A stretch of DNA of 7,240 nt. Source: Candidatus Omnitrophota bacterium. Lineage in GTDB: Bacteria > Omnitrophota > Gorgyraeia > Duberdicusellales > 4484-171. Shown in pieces: positions 1 to 5,751 of this stretch. The position numbers and the translations under genes are program-made. Numbering within the stretch: the stretch's first letter is position 1; each line of letters begins with the position of its first letter. The DNA lies in the NCBI GenBank assembly GCA_030631705.1, contig DAOVKQ010000026.1:1-7240 (forward strand), written 5' to 3'. A model generated the notes under the pieces. The model ran no database searches and was not told the origin of the DNA. It saw only the letters and a list, made by a program, of their open reading frames with translations.

Positions 1-454
1 AAAACCCTGGAGACAAAAGGGAACAGGCCGTGCCCGCGTAGGCTCGATACGTTCTCCGTTGTGGAAAGGCGGAGGTGTTATCTTTGGGCCGAAAAATAAA
101 GATTATTCAAAGAAAGTACCTCAGCGAATGAAGGTAATGGCTTTAAAAAGCGCATTAAACGCTAAATTAAACAGTAAAGAAATAGTGGTGATTAATGATA
201 TTAAACTGGATAGTCACAAGACTGATAATTTATCTAAAATCCTCGATAAGCTTAATCTTAGGGACACAAAAGCCAAGCTTGTAGTGGAAAAAATGGATCC
301 TAATTTGAAATTGGCTTCGCGCAACATTCCTTTGGTAAGCCTGGAAAAAGCCAGTGAATTACATACTTACGGAACCTTAGACTGCAAACGCCTGGTAGTC
401 ACGGCGTCTTCGCTTAAAATTTTAGAAAACAGGGTTAAGAAATGGTTGAAGTGA
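1..454 (+). CDS. rplD: 50S ribosomal protein L4 (5'-partial)
   Basis: C-terminal 150 residues of L4, a 23S rRNA-binding protein of the 50S subunit whose extended loop lines the peptide exit tunnel. The reading frame starts at base 2 and is open to the window edge, so the true start lies upstream. The first visible residues, KPWRQKGTGRAR then SIRSPLWKGGGVIFGP, are the hallmark of the L4 tunnel loop. They are followed by the DYS..VP..M segment and the globular C-terminal half, ending in VKKWLK and TGA. In many bacteria L4 also acts as a repressor of its own S10 operon by binding the mRNA leader; that leader is not in this window, so regulation cannot be judged here. The gene overlaps rplW by 13 bases. 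Identity is certain; only the N-terminal quarter or so is missing. Confidence 0.97.
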   Translation, partial: KPWRQKGTGRARVGSIRSPLWKGGGVIFGPKNKDYSKKVPQRMKVMALKSALNAKLNSKEIVVINDIKLDSHKTDNLSKILDKLNLRDTKAKLVVEKMDPNLKLASRNIPLVSLEKASELHTYGTLDCKRLVVTASSLKILENRVKKWLK

Positions 455-732
455 AAAGTATTTATACTATTATTAAATCTCCTTTACTTACTGAGAAATC
501 GACTTCATTGCAGCCGCAGAATAAATATGTATTTTGGGTAGATAAGCGCAGCAATAAAGTAGAGGTTAAGAAAGCTATTAACGTAATATACAAAGTTACA
601 GTTGAAAAGGTGAACATTGTAAACGTAAAAGGCAAAAAAAAACGTCTTCGTATGGGGCAGGAAGGGTACCGGCCGTCATGGAGAAAAGCAGTAGTTACGC
701 TAAGGGCAGGCGAGAAAATTAAGCTTACATAA
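442..732 (+). CDS. rplW: 50S ribosomal protein L23
   Basis: Complete 96-residue L23, the usual length. L23 binds 23S rRNA beside the exit tunnel and is the docking site for trigger factor and the signal recognition particle. Recognisable features are the N-terminal IIKSPLLTEKST (family pattern I..P..TEKS), then NKYVFWVD, the VEVKKAINVIYKVTVEKVN helix-strand unit, the basic KGKKKRLR loop, and WRKAVVTLRAGEKI at the end. The ATG at 442 lies inside the end of rplD and has an AGGG (431-434) 7 bases upstream. An in-frame GTG at 451 would instead give a 4-base GTGA overlap with the rplD stop and a protein three residues shorter. The ATG is preferred because only it has a Shine-Dalgarno-like sequence at normal spacing. 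Confidence 0.96.
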   Translation: MVEVKSIYTIIKSPLLTEKSTSLQPQNKYVFWVDKRSNKVEVKKAINVIYKVTVEKVNIVNVKGKKKRLRMGQEGYRPSWRKAVVTLRAGEKIKLT

Positions 733-738
733 AAAATT

Positions 739-1578
739 ATGGGAATAAAAAAGTTCAAACCGGTAACGCCGACACTAAGATTTAAAGTAATCTCCGATTT
801 TTCAGATATTACAAAAGATAAACCGGAGAAAGCACTGGTCCGTTCACTTAAAAAAACCGGCGGCCGCAATTGTTACGGCCGTATAACCGTCAGAAGAAGA
901 GGCGGTGGACATAAGAGAAGATACCGGGTGATAGATTTCAAGCGCGATAAGTTTGATATAGATGCCGAGGTCCTCTCCATAGAGTATGACCCGAACAGAA
1001 GCGCGCGAATTGCCCTTTTGCAGTATACCGATAAAGAGAAAAGATATATAGTTTGTCCTCAAGGATTAAGGGTTGGAGATATCGTTATGAGTTCTTCTGA
1101 CACACAGCTGGATATCAGGCCGGGAAATTGCATGAAGCTTAGCCATATCCCTTTGAGTACAACAATTCATAATATTGAGCTCGTACCGGGTAAAGGCGCG
1201 GTAATGGTTCGTAGTGCAGGCAGCGGAGCACAGCTTATGGCTAAAGACAAGGGTTTTGCCCAGCTTAAGATGCCTTCCGGAGAAATACGTCTTGTCAAAA
1301 TGATTTGCCGGGCTACTATCGGTCAGGTCGGTAACGCTGAACATAATTCTATTGTCCATGGTAAAGCCGGAAGAATACGCTGGCTGGGAAGGCGTCCAAA
1401 AGTAAGGGGTGTCGCAATGAATCCGGTGGACCATCCTCATGGCGGAGGTGAAGGCCGCGCCGGACAAGGAAATCCTCATCCGGTTACTCCCTGGGGTAAG
1501 CCTACTAAAGGCTACAAAACACGGAAATCTAACAAGAAAAGTAATAAGTATATTGAAAAGCGGAGAAAAAAGCGTTAG
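739..1578 (+). CDS. rplB: 50S ribosomal protein L2
   Basis: Complete 279-residue L2, close to the usual 273-278. L2 is a primary 23S rRNA-binding protein, needed for subunit association and for assembly of the peptidyl transferase region. The N-terminal RNA-binding domain contains [22 protein letters not shown] (about residues 42-63, including the family RGGGHK). The C-terminal domain contains the signature [17 protein letters not shown], with the conserved histidines at residues 232 and 234, followed by [16 protein letters not shown] and a very basic tail. The histidine matching the functionally important E. coli His229 lies in this motif. The gene starts 6 bases after rplW. No Shine-Dalgarno sequence is visible: the upstream bases are only A/T-rich (acataaaaaatt). 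Translation is therefore probably coupled to rplW or helped by low structure. The start is nevertheless clear from the family N-terminus [11 protein letters not shown](T). Confidence 0.98.
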   Translation: MGIKKFKPVTPTLRFKVISDFSDITKDKPEKALVRSLKKTGGRNCYGRITVRRRGGGHKRRYRVIDFKRDKFDIDAEVLSIEYDPNRSARIALLQYTDKEKRYIVCPQGLRVGDIVMSSSDTQLDIRPGNCMKLSHIPLSTTIHNIELVPGKGAVMVRSAGSGAQLMAKDKGFAQLKMPSGEIRLVKMICRATIGQVGNAEHNSIVHGKAGRIRWLGRRPKVRGVAMNPVDHPHGGGEGRAGQGNPHPVTPWGKPTKGYKTRKSNKKSNKYIEKRRKKR

Positions 1579-1584
1579 AGAGGT
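1579..1584 (+). promoter_or_regulatory. Ribosome binding site of rpsS (AGAGGT)
   Basis: AGAGGT sits immediately after the rplB stop and 5 bases before the rpsS ATG. It is one of four copies of a GAGGTAG-type site in this cluster (others before rpsC, rplX and rpsN) and fixes the rpsS start at 1590. Confidence 0.8.
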
Positions 1585-1589
1585 AGATT

Positions 1590-1877
1590 ATGGGAAGATC
1601 GTTAAAAAAAGGCCCTTTTGTTGCGGAAAAATTGTTGACGAAGGTGCGCAGGGCGAAAGAGCAGGGAACCAGGACTCCGATTAAAACCTGGTCCAGGGCA
1701 AGTATGATTACTCCTGATTTTGTTGGTTTGACTTTCGCCGTTCATGACGGGAAAAAACATGTTCCGGTGTTTGTAACTGAAGGAATGGTTGGCCATCGTT
1801 TAGGAGAGTTTGCGCCTACGCGTTTATTCAGGCAACACGGTGGTATAAAAGCAAAGAAAGCATTAGCAAAAAAATAA
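1590..1877 (+). CDS. rpsS: 30S ribosomal protein S19
   Basis: Complete 95-residue S19, a normal length (about 92-95). S19 sits in the head of the 30S subunit near the A site, forms a complex with S13 and contacts 16S rRNA and the intersubunit bridge. The sequence is highly typical: it opens with [11 protein letters not shown], continues [16 protein letters not shown], and ends with the family signature region [30 protein letters not shown] followed by a lysine-rich tail. The start is set by the AGAGGT site 5 bases upstream and by the invariant (M)xRSLKKGPF N-terminus. rplV follows after only two bases. Nothing is unusual in the protein. Confidence 0.98.
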   Translation: MGRSLKKGPFVAEKLLTKVRRAKEQGTRTPIKTWSRASMITPDFVGLTFAVHDGKKHVPVFVTEGMVGHRLGEFAPTRLFRQHGGIKAKKALAKK

Positions 1878-1879
1878 TT

Positions 1880-2272
1880 ATGGTAGCAAGAGCAGAGGTA
1901 AAATATATACGAATTTCTCCTCAAAAGATCAGGTTGGTTACTAACCTCCTTAAAGGCATGCCGGTTCAAAAAGCGGCTGCAGTGTTAAAGTCACTAAATA
2001 AAAAAGGTGCATATTATTTAGGAAAAATTCTTCACTCGGCAGTCTCAAATGCGAAAAATAAAGGCTTTAAAGAGGATACTTTATTTATATCGCGTACAAT
2101 AGCTAATCCGGGTCCGACGCTTAAACGGTATCAAGCTGCTTCTTTTGGAAGGGCGGGAGTTATCAGAAAGAGGACTTCTCATGTTAGCGTAGAATTGGAT
2201 ACAGAGGAAAAAATTATTAATACGGTAAGTTCCGTCAAAAAACGCGGTCGGAGCTTAAAATCATCCATATAA
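1880..2272 (+). CDS. rplV: 50S ribosomal protein L22
   Basis: Complete 130-residue L22. L22 contacts all domains of 23S rRNA, and its long beta-hairpin reaches into the exit tunnel near the constriction where macrolides bind. Visible features are the N-terminal ARAEVKYIRISPQKIRLV (family pattern A....R.SP.K.R.V), LHSAVSNAKNKG (about residues 51-62), and the hairpin NPGPTLKRYQAASFGRAGVIRKRTSH (about 76-101). A tail of roughly 25 residues follows, ending KKRGRSLKSSI, which makes the protein longer than the usual 110-115. The gene begins two bases after the rpsS stop and has no Shine-Dalgarno sequence; the upstream region is A-rich (gcaaaaaaataatt). It is therefore probably translated by ribosomes finishing rpsS. 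The start matches the family N-terminus. Confidence 0.97.
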   Translation: MVARAEVKYIRISPQKIRLVTNLLKGMPVQKAAAVLKSLNKKGAYYLGKILHSAVSNAKNKGFKEDTLFISRTIANPGPTLKRYQAASFGRAGVIRKRTSHVSVELDTEEKIINTVSSVKKRGRSLKSSI

Positions 2273-2276
2273 CGTA

Positions 2277-2281
2277 GAGGT
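2277..2281 (+). promoter_or_regulatory. Ribosome binding site of rpsC (GAGGT)
   Basis: GAGGT, within AGAGGTAGGT, lies 7 bases before the rpsC ATG at 2289 in the 16-base gap after rplV. It supports that start and is a copy of the recurrent GAGGTAG motif of this cluster. Confidence 0.8.
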
Positions 2282-2288
2282 AGGTATA

Positions 2289-2960
2289 ATGGGTCATAAG
2301 GTTCATCCTTATATTTTGCGAATCGGTTTTGGGAAAAATTGGCAGTCGAGTTGGTTTACCGATAGAAGAAAAGATTATGCTGATTTTTTGGAAGAAGATT
2401 TAAAAATCAGAAAAATAACAAAAGATTTTTATAATTTAGGTTCTATTGCTTCGATTGTTGTTGAGCGCATATCAGCTACACTGTTACGCCTGCGGATTCG
2501 AACATCCCGGCCAGGTGTTATCATCGGAAGGCGCGGGCAGGATATCGAGCGGTTAAAGTCAACGATTTCGAAACAAACAAAGAAAGAAATTATTATCGAT
2601 GTTGTGGAAGTTACCGAACCGACTACTGAAGCTCAACTGGTAGCTGAACTGATCGCTTTTCAGCTTCTTAAAAGGGTTAATTTTCGGCGGGCTATGAAAC
2701 GGGCTATTCAGCAAGCAGTTAATATAGGATGTGAAGGAATAAAAGTAAAATGTTCCGGGCGGCTGGGCGGAGTGGAAATTGCCAGAAAAGAAGGATACAA
2801 ACAGGGAAAAGTACCTTTGCAAACTTTCCGTGTAGATATCGACTATGGATTCTGCCTTGCAAAGACAACTTACGGCACCATTGGAGTAAAAGCCTGGATT
2901 TATAAAGGTATAAAACAGCTAGGCGATTATTTGGACGCGAAAAAAGAGGACGAGAAATAA
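2289..2960 (+). CDS. rpsC: 30S ribosomal protein S3
   Basis: Complete 223-residue S3, within the normal range (about 210-235). S3 lies on the solvent side of the 30S head at the mRNA entry channel and contributes to mRNA helicase activity with S4 and S5. The start MGHKVHPYILRIGFGKNWQSSWF is the family N-terminus. A type II KH domain is present, with the RNA-contacting loop GVIIGRRG at residues 76-83 (GxxG = GRRG). The C-terminal domain contains GIKVKCSGRLGGVEIAR (about 150-166), the S3 signature region, then a beta-rich stretch ending GVKAWIYKG and a charged tail. The ATG is set by GAGGT 7 bases upstream. rplP follows after three bases. No missing key residue was seen. Confidence 0.98.
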   Translation: MGHKVHPYILRIGFGKNWQSSWFTDRRKDYADFLEEDLKIRKITKDFYNLGSIASIVVERISATLLRLRIRTSRPGVIIGRRGQDIERLKSTISKQTKKEIIIDVVEVTEPTTEAQLVAELIAFQLLKRVNFRRAMKRAIQQAVNIGCEGIKVKCSGRLGGVEIARKEGYKQGKVPLQTFRVDIDYGFCLAKTTYGTIGVKAWIYKGIKQLGDYLDAKKEDEK

Positions 2961-2963
2961 AAT

Positions 2964-3374
2964 ATGTTATTGCCAAAACGGGTAAAATATAGAAAAACAC
3001 ATAGAGGCAGGAGAAATGGCCTTGCTGTTACTGGTTCAACAGTAAATTTTGGGGAATTTGGCATAAAGGCTCTTGGTGCGGCATGGCTTAAAAATAATCA
3101 AATTGAAGCTGCCAGAATTGTTTTGGCGCGGCGTCTTCGCAAAGCCGGAAAACTATGGATAAGAGTATTTCCTGCTAAACCTATAACATCAAAGGGCGCT
3201 GAAGCGAAAATGGGTAAAGGAAAGGGCGAAGTAGCAGGATGGGTAGCGGTTATTAGGAGAGGAACAATTATTTTTGAAATAGGCGGAGTTTCGGAGGAGT
3301 TTGCAAGAGACTCGTTCAGATCGGTAGCATATAAATTGCCTTTTAAAACCCGCTTTGTAACGAGACGAAAATGA
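2964..3374 (+). CDS. rplP: 50S ribosomal protein L16
   Basis: Complete 136-residue L16, the standard length. L16 binds near the A-site tRNA elbow of the 50S subunit and helps organise the tRNA-binding sites. It opens MLLPKRVKYRKTHRGRR, has LGAAWLKNNQIEAARIVLARRLRKAGKLWIRVFP in the middle (signature-like region), and carries the flexible-loop motif KPITSKGAEAKMGKGKGEVAGWVAVIRRGTIIFEI. The start is 3 bases after the rpsC stop. No good Shine-Dalgarno is visible; the best candidates are GAGGA about 13 bases upstream and GAG about 9 bases upstream, both inside rpsC. Coupling to rpsC is likely. Nothing is unusual in the protein. Confidence 0.97.
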   Translation: MLLPKRVKYRKTHRGRRNGLAVTGSTVNFGEFGIKALGAAWLKNNQIEAARIVLARRLRKAGKLWIRVFPAKPITSKGAEAKMGKGKGEVAGWVAVIRRGTIIFEIGGVSEEFARDSFRSVAYKLPFKTRFVTRRK

Positions 3375-3389
3375 AGGATGATAACTATC

Positions 3390-3581
3390 ATGCGCAGACA
3401 AGATTTGAGAAACTTAAATGTTCAGGAATTGGAAGATAAGCTTAAGGAAACTCAAAAAAAGCTTATGGAGTTGAATTTCCAAAGAAAAACAGGCAGAGTA
3501 GAAAAGCCTCACCTTTTTAAAGAGGCAAAAAAGGATATTGCGCGTATTCTTACGATTTTAAAGGAGAAAGCTAATGGATAA
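3390..3581 (+). CDS. rpmC: 50S ribosomal protein L29
   Basis: Complete L29 of 63 residues, the typical length. L29 is a small two-helix protein at the exit tunnel mouth that contacts L23. The sequence runs MRRQDLRNLNVQELEDKLKE, then LMELNFQRKTGRVEKPHLFKEAKKDIARILTILKE, matching the family pattern (L..ELR.Q...GQ.EN.HR....R..IARI.T). An in-frame ATG at 3378 would add four residues (MITI). It is less likely because the only AAGGA (3373-3377) directly abuts that codon, whereas it lies 12 bases before the ATG at 3390, and family members begin M(K/R)...LR. The start is thus a choice between the two; the reading frame is certain. The gene overlaps rpsQ by 8 bases. Confidence 0.92.
   Translation: MRRQDLRNLNVQELEDKLKETQKKLMELNFQRKTGRVEKPHLFKEAKKDIARILTILKEKANG
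3561..3566 (+). promoter_or_regulatory. Ribosome binding site of rpsQ (AAGGAG)
   Basis: AAGGAG lies inside the end of rpmC and 7 bases before the ATG of rpsQ at 3574. This is one of the strongest Shine-Dalgarno sites in the window and fixes the rpsQ start despite the 8-base overlap. Confidence 0.85.
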
Positions 3582-3828
3582 AGGCAAAGTAGACACAAAG
3601 CGGATACTGGAAGGAGTAGTAGTTTCCGATAAGATGGAAAAAACCATAGTTGTGCAGGTAGAAAAGCGTCTATTGCACGGTTTGTATAAGAAGACTATCG
3701 TCAGGCATAAAAAGCTGAAAGTCCACGATTCTAAAAAGAGCGCCAAAGTAGGCGACAAAGTCAAGATTATCGAGAGTAGGCCTTATTCGAAAGATAAAAG
3801 ATTTCGTATCCTTGAGGTGTTGGGATAA
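3574..3828 (+). CDS. rpsQ: 30S ribosomal protein S17
   Basis: Complete 84-residue S17, the normal length. S17 is a primary 16S rRNA-binding protein with an OB fold, located in the body of the 30S subunit and needed early in assembly. Features: [22 protein letters not shown] (residues about 10-31), [12 protein letters not shown] (about 41-52), and the signature [21 protein letters not shown] (about 60-80). Translation starts inside the rpmC end and is supported by AAGGAG 7 bases upstream. In E. coli this is the last gene of the S10 operon; here rplN follows after only 10 bases without a terminator, so S10 and spc genes are probably co-transcribed. Confidence 0.97.
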   Translation: MDKGKVDTKRILEGVVVSDKMEKTIVVQVEKRLLHGLYKKTIVRHKKLKVHDSKKSAKVGDKVKIIESRPYSKDKRFRILEVLG

Positions 3829-3831
3829 AGG
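3828..3831 (+). promoter_or_regulatory. Ribosome binding site of rplN (AAGG)
   Basis: AAGG, within AAAGGCGGA, overlaps the rpsQ stop codon and lies 7 bases before the ATG at 3839. Together with the L14 N-terminus [13 protein letters not shown] it supports this start over an upstream in-frame start at 3812 inside rpsQ. Confidence 0.7.
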
Positions 3832-3838
3832 CGGAATT

Positions 3839-4207
3839 ATGATTTATCTAAGAAGTATTCTTGATGTTGCCGATAATACAGGAGCGAAAAAAGTATCCTG
3901 CATAGGAGTTATCGGAAAAAAGAATAAGAAATGTGCGACAGTCGGCGACGTGGTGACATGTAACGTCAGGGAAGTATCTTCCGGTGAAGGGCAGGTCAAA
4001 AAGGGAGAGGTAATCAGGGCTGTGGTTGTGCGAACCTCTCATCCCATTCGCCGTAAAGATGGTCTTTTTATAAAATTTGACAGGAACGCTTGTGTAATAA
4101 TAGATAAACAGGGTAATCCCCGGGGCACGCGTGTATTCGGTCCGGTAGTGAGAGAGTTGCGGGATAAGTTCAGTAAGATTATTTCTTTAGCTCCTGAGGT
4201 AGTGTGA
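3839..4207 (+). CDS. rplN: 50S ribosomal protein L14
   Basis: Complete 122-residue L14, exactly the typical length. L14 binds 23S rRNA on the subunit interface, forms intersubunit bridges with 16S rRNA, and is the docking site of the silencing factor RsfS. Recognisable segments: [19 protein letters not shown] (family pattern LDVADNSGA), [24 protein letters not shown] (about residues 53-66), [10 protein letters not shown], then [13 protein letters not shown] and ISLAPEVV at the C-terminus. The frame is open 27 bases further upstream, but the family N-terminus and spacing select 3839. The stop codon TGA shares one base with the ATG of rplX (TGATG). Confidence 0.97.
   Translation: MIYLRSILDVADNTGAKKVSCIGVIGKKNKKCATVGDVVTCNVREVSSGEGQVKKGEVIRAVVVRTSHPIRRKDGLFIKFDRNACVIIDKQGNPRGTRVFGPVVRELRDKFSKIISLAPEVV
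4196..4200 (+). promoter_or_regulatory. Ribosome binding site of rplX (GAGGT)
   Basis: GAGGT at the end of rplN encodes part of the L14 C-terminus and lies 6 bases before the ATG at 4207, but only 3 bases before the alternative GTG at 4204. The spacing favours the ATG. Confidence 0.7.
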
Positions 4208-4518
4208 TGTTGAGAGTAAAAAGAGGCGATAAAGTCAAGGTAGGAGCCGGAAAGGACAAAGGTAAAACCGGCAAGGTATTAAAAGTGTTGACTAAGAAGC
4301 GCCGTGCAGTAGTAGAAGGCGTAAATATTGTAAAAAAGCATATGCGTCGCCGTTCGGAAACCGACCAGGGCGGTATAAAAGAAGTTCCGCTTTCTATCCA
4401 TATCTCTAATTTGTCTTTATTTTGTCCCAGTTGTAACCGCGAGGCGCGGTTTGAGATAAAGATATTGGATGATAAATCAAAAATAAGAGTGTGTAAAAGA
4501 TGCAGCAAGCCGATATAA
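4207..4518 (+). CDS. rplX: 50S ribosomal protein L24 with C-terminal zinc-ribbon motif
   Basis: Complete L24 of 103 residues. L24 is an assembly-initiating 23S rRNA-binding protein near the exit tunnel. The N-terminal KOW domain is clear: VKRGDKVKVGAGKDKGKTGKVLKV (residues about 4-27), followed by VVEGVNIVKKHMRR. After the GGIKEVPLSIHISNL segment come two CxxC pairs, C73/C76 (CPSC) and C96/C99 (CKRC), which form a zinc-ribbon-like tail known in many but not all bacterial L24 proteins. An in-frame GTG at 4204 would add one residue and give a GTGA overlap; ATG at 4207 is preferred for its Shine-Dalgarno spacing. The gene overlaps rplN by one base and rplE by 19 bases. Confidence 0.95.
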   Translation: MLRVKRGDKVKVGAGKDKGKTGKVLKVLTKKRRAVVEGVNIVKKHMRRRSETDQGGIKEVPLSIHISNLSLFCPSCNREARFEIKILDDKSKIRVCKRCSKPI

Positions 4519-5069
4519 AAGAAAAGTATATACCCAGATTTTTACTTTTGTATAAGCAGGAAATAATTCCCCAGATGAAGAAGAAGTTCGGGTACAATAA
4601 TGACCTTGAGGTTCCCCATTTGCTTAAAATATGTGTTAATATGGGCCTTGGCGAGGCGGTTGGTGATGCTAAGATTGTTGAGAAAGCAGCTGCTGATTTA
4701 GCCCTTATAGTTGGCCAAAAGCCGAAGATTACCAGAGCGCGCAAACCGATTTCCAATTTTAAAATCAGAAAAGATATGGCAATAGGTTGTTGTGTGACTT
4801 TAAGGAAGGCGATGATGTACGAATTTTTAGATAGATTAATTGGTATAGCTATACCCCGGATAAGGGATTTTAGAGGACTCTCTTCCCGTTCGTTCGACGG
4901 CACGGGTAATTATACCTTTGGCCTTACTGAACAGAGCATTTTTCCCGAGCTTAATTTGGACAAAATTGAACGGGCTCAGGGTATGGATATTACAATTAAT
5001 ACCAGCGCGATTACTGATGAAGAGGCCAAAGAGCTTCTTCTTTTATTTGGTTTTCCGTTTAGGCGATAA
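4500..5069 (+). CDS. rplE: 50S ribosomal protein L5
   Basis: Complete 189-residue L5, slightly longer than the usual 179 because of its N-terminus. L5 binds 5S rRNA with L18 in the central protuberance and contacts P-site tRNA and S13. Motifs: YKQEIIPQMKKKFGYNN, LKICVNMGLGEAVGDAK (family K...NMG.GEA), the signature-like LALIVGQKPKITRARKPISNFKIR, then RIRDFRGLSSRSFDGTGNYTFG and the C-terminal DITINTSAITDEEAKELLLLFGFPFRR. The start overlaps rplX by 19 bases and has no strong Shine-Dalgarno, only a GAG about 10 bases upstream, so translation is probably coupled to rplX. In E. coli this junction is where S8 represses the spc operon; I could not recognise an S8-site mimic here. Confidence 0.97.
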   Translation: MQQADIKEKYIPRFLLLYKQEIIPQMKKKFGYNNDLEVPHLLKICVNMGLGEAVGDAKIVEKAAADLALIVGQKPKITRARKPISNFKIRKDMAIGCCVTLRKAMMYEFLDRLIGIAIPRIRDFRGLSSRSFDGTGNYTFGLTEQSIFPELNLDKIERAQGMDITINTSAITDEEAKELLLLFGFPFRR

Positions 5070-5083
5070 ATATTAATGAAAAA

Positions 5084-5088
5084 GAGGT
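5084..5088 (+). promoter_or_regulatory. Ribosome binding site of rpsN (GAGGT)
   Basis: GAGGT, within AGAGGTAGT, lies 3 bases before the ATG at 5092. Spacing is on the short side. It is another copy of the recurring GAGGTAG motif. Confidence 0.65.
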
Positions 5089-5091
5089 AGT

Positions 5092-5286
5092 ATGGCGAAA
5101 CAATCGAAGATTCAGAAGTGGCTGAAAGAAAGAGAGAACCCTAAATATAAAACAAGACAAAGGAACCGCTGCCGTTTATGCGGAAGGGCCCGGGGGTACA
5201 TCCGTGATTTTGCGCTTTGCAGGATTTGTTTTCGTCAGCTTGCCTGGCAAGGGCTTATTCCCGGCGTAAAGAAAGCAAGCTGGTGA
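5092..5286 (+). CDS. rpsN: 30S ribosomal protein S14, zinc-binding type Z
   Basis: Complete 64-residue S14 of the short, zinc-binding class (type Z, about 61 residues; also called rpsZ). S14 is a 16S rRNA-binding protein of the 30S head, near S3, S10 and S19. The zinc site is visible as C27-x2-C30 and C43-x2-C46 (CRLC and CRIC). The family core is present: [40 protein letters not shown], ending with the typical W. The long S14 type lacks these cysteines, so the call is firm. The gene sits between rplE and rpsH as in the canonical spc operon, 22 bases after rplE. A zinc-free paralogue could exist elsewhere in the genome as a zinc-starvation backup, but nothing in this window shows one. Confidence 0.98.
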   Translation: MAKQSKIQKWLKERENPKYKTRQRNRCRLCGRARGYIRDFALCRICFRQLAWQGLIPGVKKASW

Positions 5287-5326
5287 GGGTGAATATTTGC
5301 TATTGTAAGTATGAAGAGGGAGAAAA
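5287..5326 (+). other. Longest intergenic gap (40 bases) with rpsH ribosome binding site
   Basis: The 40 bases between rpsN and rpsH are the largest non-coding stretch in the window. They hold AGAGGGAG (5315-5322) as the ribosome binding site for the rpsH ATG at 5327. I see no convincing hairpin or promoter. The region could hold a weak regulatory element, but nothing supports one. Confidence 0.6.
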
Positions 5327-5722
5327 ATGAGCAGAACTGACTTAGTTGCCGATTCATTGACTATTATAAGGAATGCTTTTCGGGTCAAAAAAGAAGAAGC
5401 TTTAATTCCTTGTTCTAAGGTAATGCTGGGTATCGTTAACATCCTTAAGGAAGAAGGTTATATCGATAATTTTAAAGAGATTGAGTTAGGAAAAATTAAA
5501 AAGATAAAGGTGTACCTAAAATATCAGAGAAAAAAAAGCGCTATAACTCAAATCAAGAAAATTTCCCGGGCGGGAAGGCGAACCTATGTTGATAAGGATA
5601 ATATTCCTAATGTTCTTTCGGGATATGGCCTTGCCATTATTTCAACATCCCGGGGAATCATTAGCAATAAAGTAGCCAGGAAGCGGGGGCTCGGAGGAGA
5701 AGTGGTTTGTTATGTCTGGTAA
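5327..5722 (+). CDS. rpsH: 30S ribosomal protein S8
   Basis: Complete 131-residue S8, the normal length. S8 is a primary binder of the central domain of 16S rRNA and in E. coli the translational repressor of the spc operon. Features: MSRTDLVADSLTIIRNAF (family D.(I/V)AD.LT.IRNA), KVMLGIVNILKEEGYI, and ISRAGRRTYV (family IS.PG.R.Y). The C-terminal signature region is GYGLAIISTSRGIISNKVARKRGLGGEVVCYVW, where SNKVARK replaces the more common TDKEARK. The start is supported by a GAGGG ribosome binding site with normal spacing. Whether S8 regulates this operon cannot be told from the sequence. Confidence 0.97.
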   Translation: MSRTDLVADSLTIIRNAFRVKKEEALIPCSKVMLGIVNILKEEGYIDNFKEIELGKIKKIKVYLKYQRKKSAITQIKKISRAGRRTYVDKDNIPNVLSGYGLAIISTSRGIISNKVARKRGLGGEVVCYVW

Positions 5723-5741
5723 TTGCTGTGCATTGTATAAC

Positions 5742-5745
5742 GAGG
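5742..5745 (+). promoter_or_regulatory. Ribosome binding site of rplF (GAGG)
   Basis: GAGG lies 6 bases before the ATG at 5752 in the 29-base gap after rpsH. It selects this ATG over an in-frame start 45 bases upstream at 5707 that would overlap rpsH and add a non-homologous MLCLVIAVHC-type extension. Confidence 0.8.
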
Positions 5746-5751
5746 CAAATT

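Noticed and set aside
462..869. Minus-strand open reading frame of 135 codons opposite rplW and the rplB start
   Set aside because: It lies antisense to well-supported L23 and L2, resembles no protein family, and has no independent ribosome binding site. It is a shadow frame.
1439..1684. Plus-strand open frame of 81 codons across the rplB end and rpsS start
   Set aside because: It is an alternative frame of two clear genes with no homology to anything I recognise.
4406..4903. Minus-strand open frame of 165 codons opposite rplX and rplE
   Set aside because: Its protein has no recognisable domain, and it is fully antisense to L24 and L5, which match their families along their whole length.
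5287..5326. Possible regulatory element in the rpsN-rpsH gap
   Set aside because: No stable hairpin, T-tract or promoter is visible by eye; only the rpsH ribosome binding site can be supported.
5707..5745. Promoter-like TTGTTA and TATAAC upstream of rplF
   Set aside because: The spacing between the two elements is about 23 bases, too long for a standard sigma-70 type promoter, and the region is within or just after rpsH.
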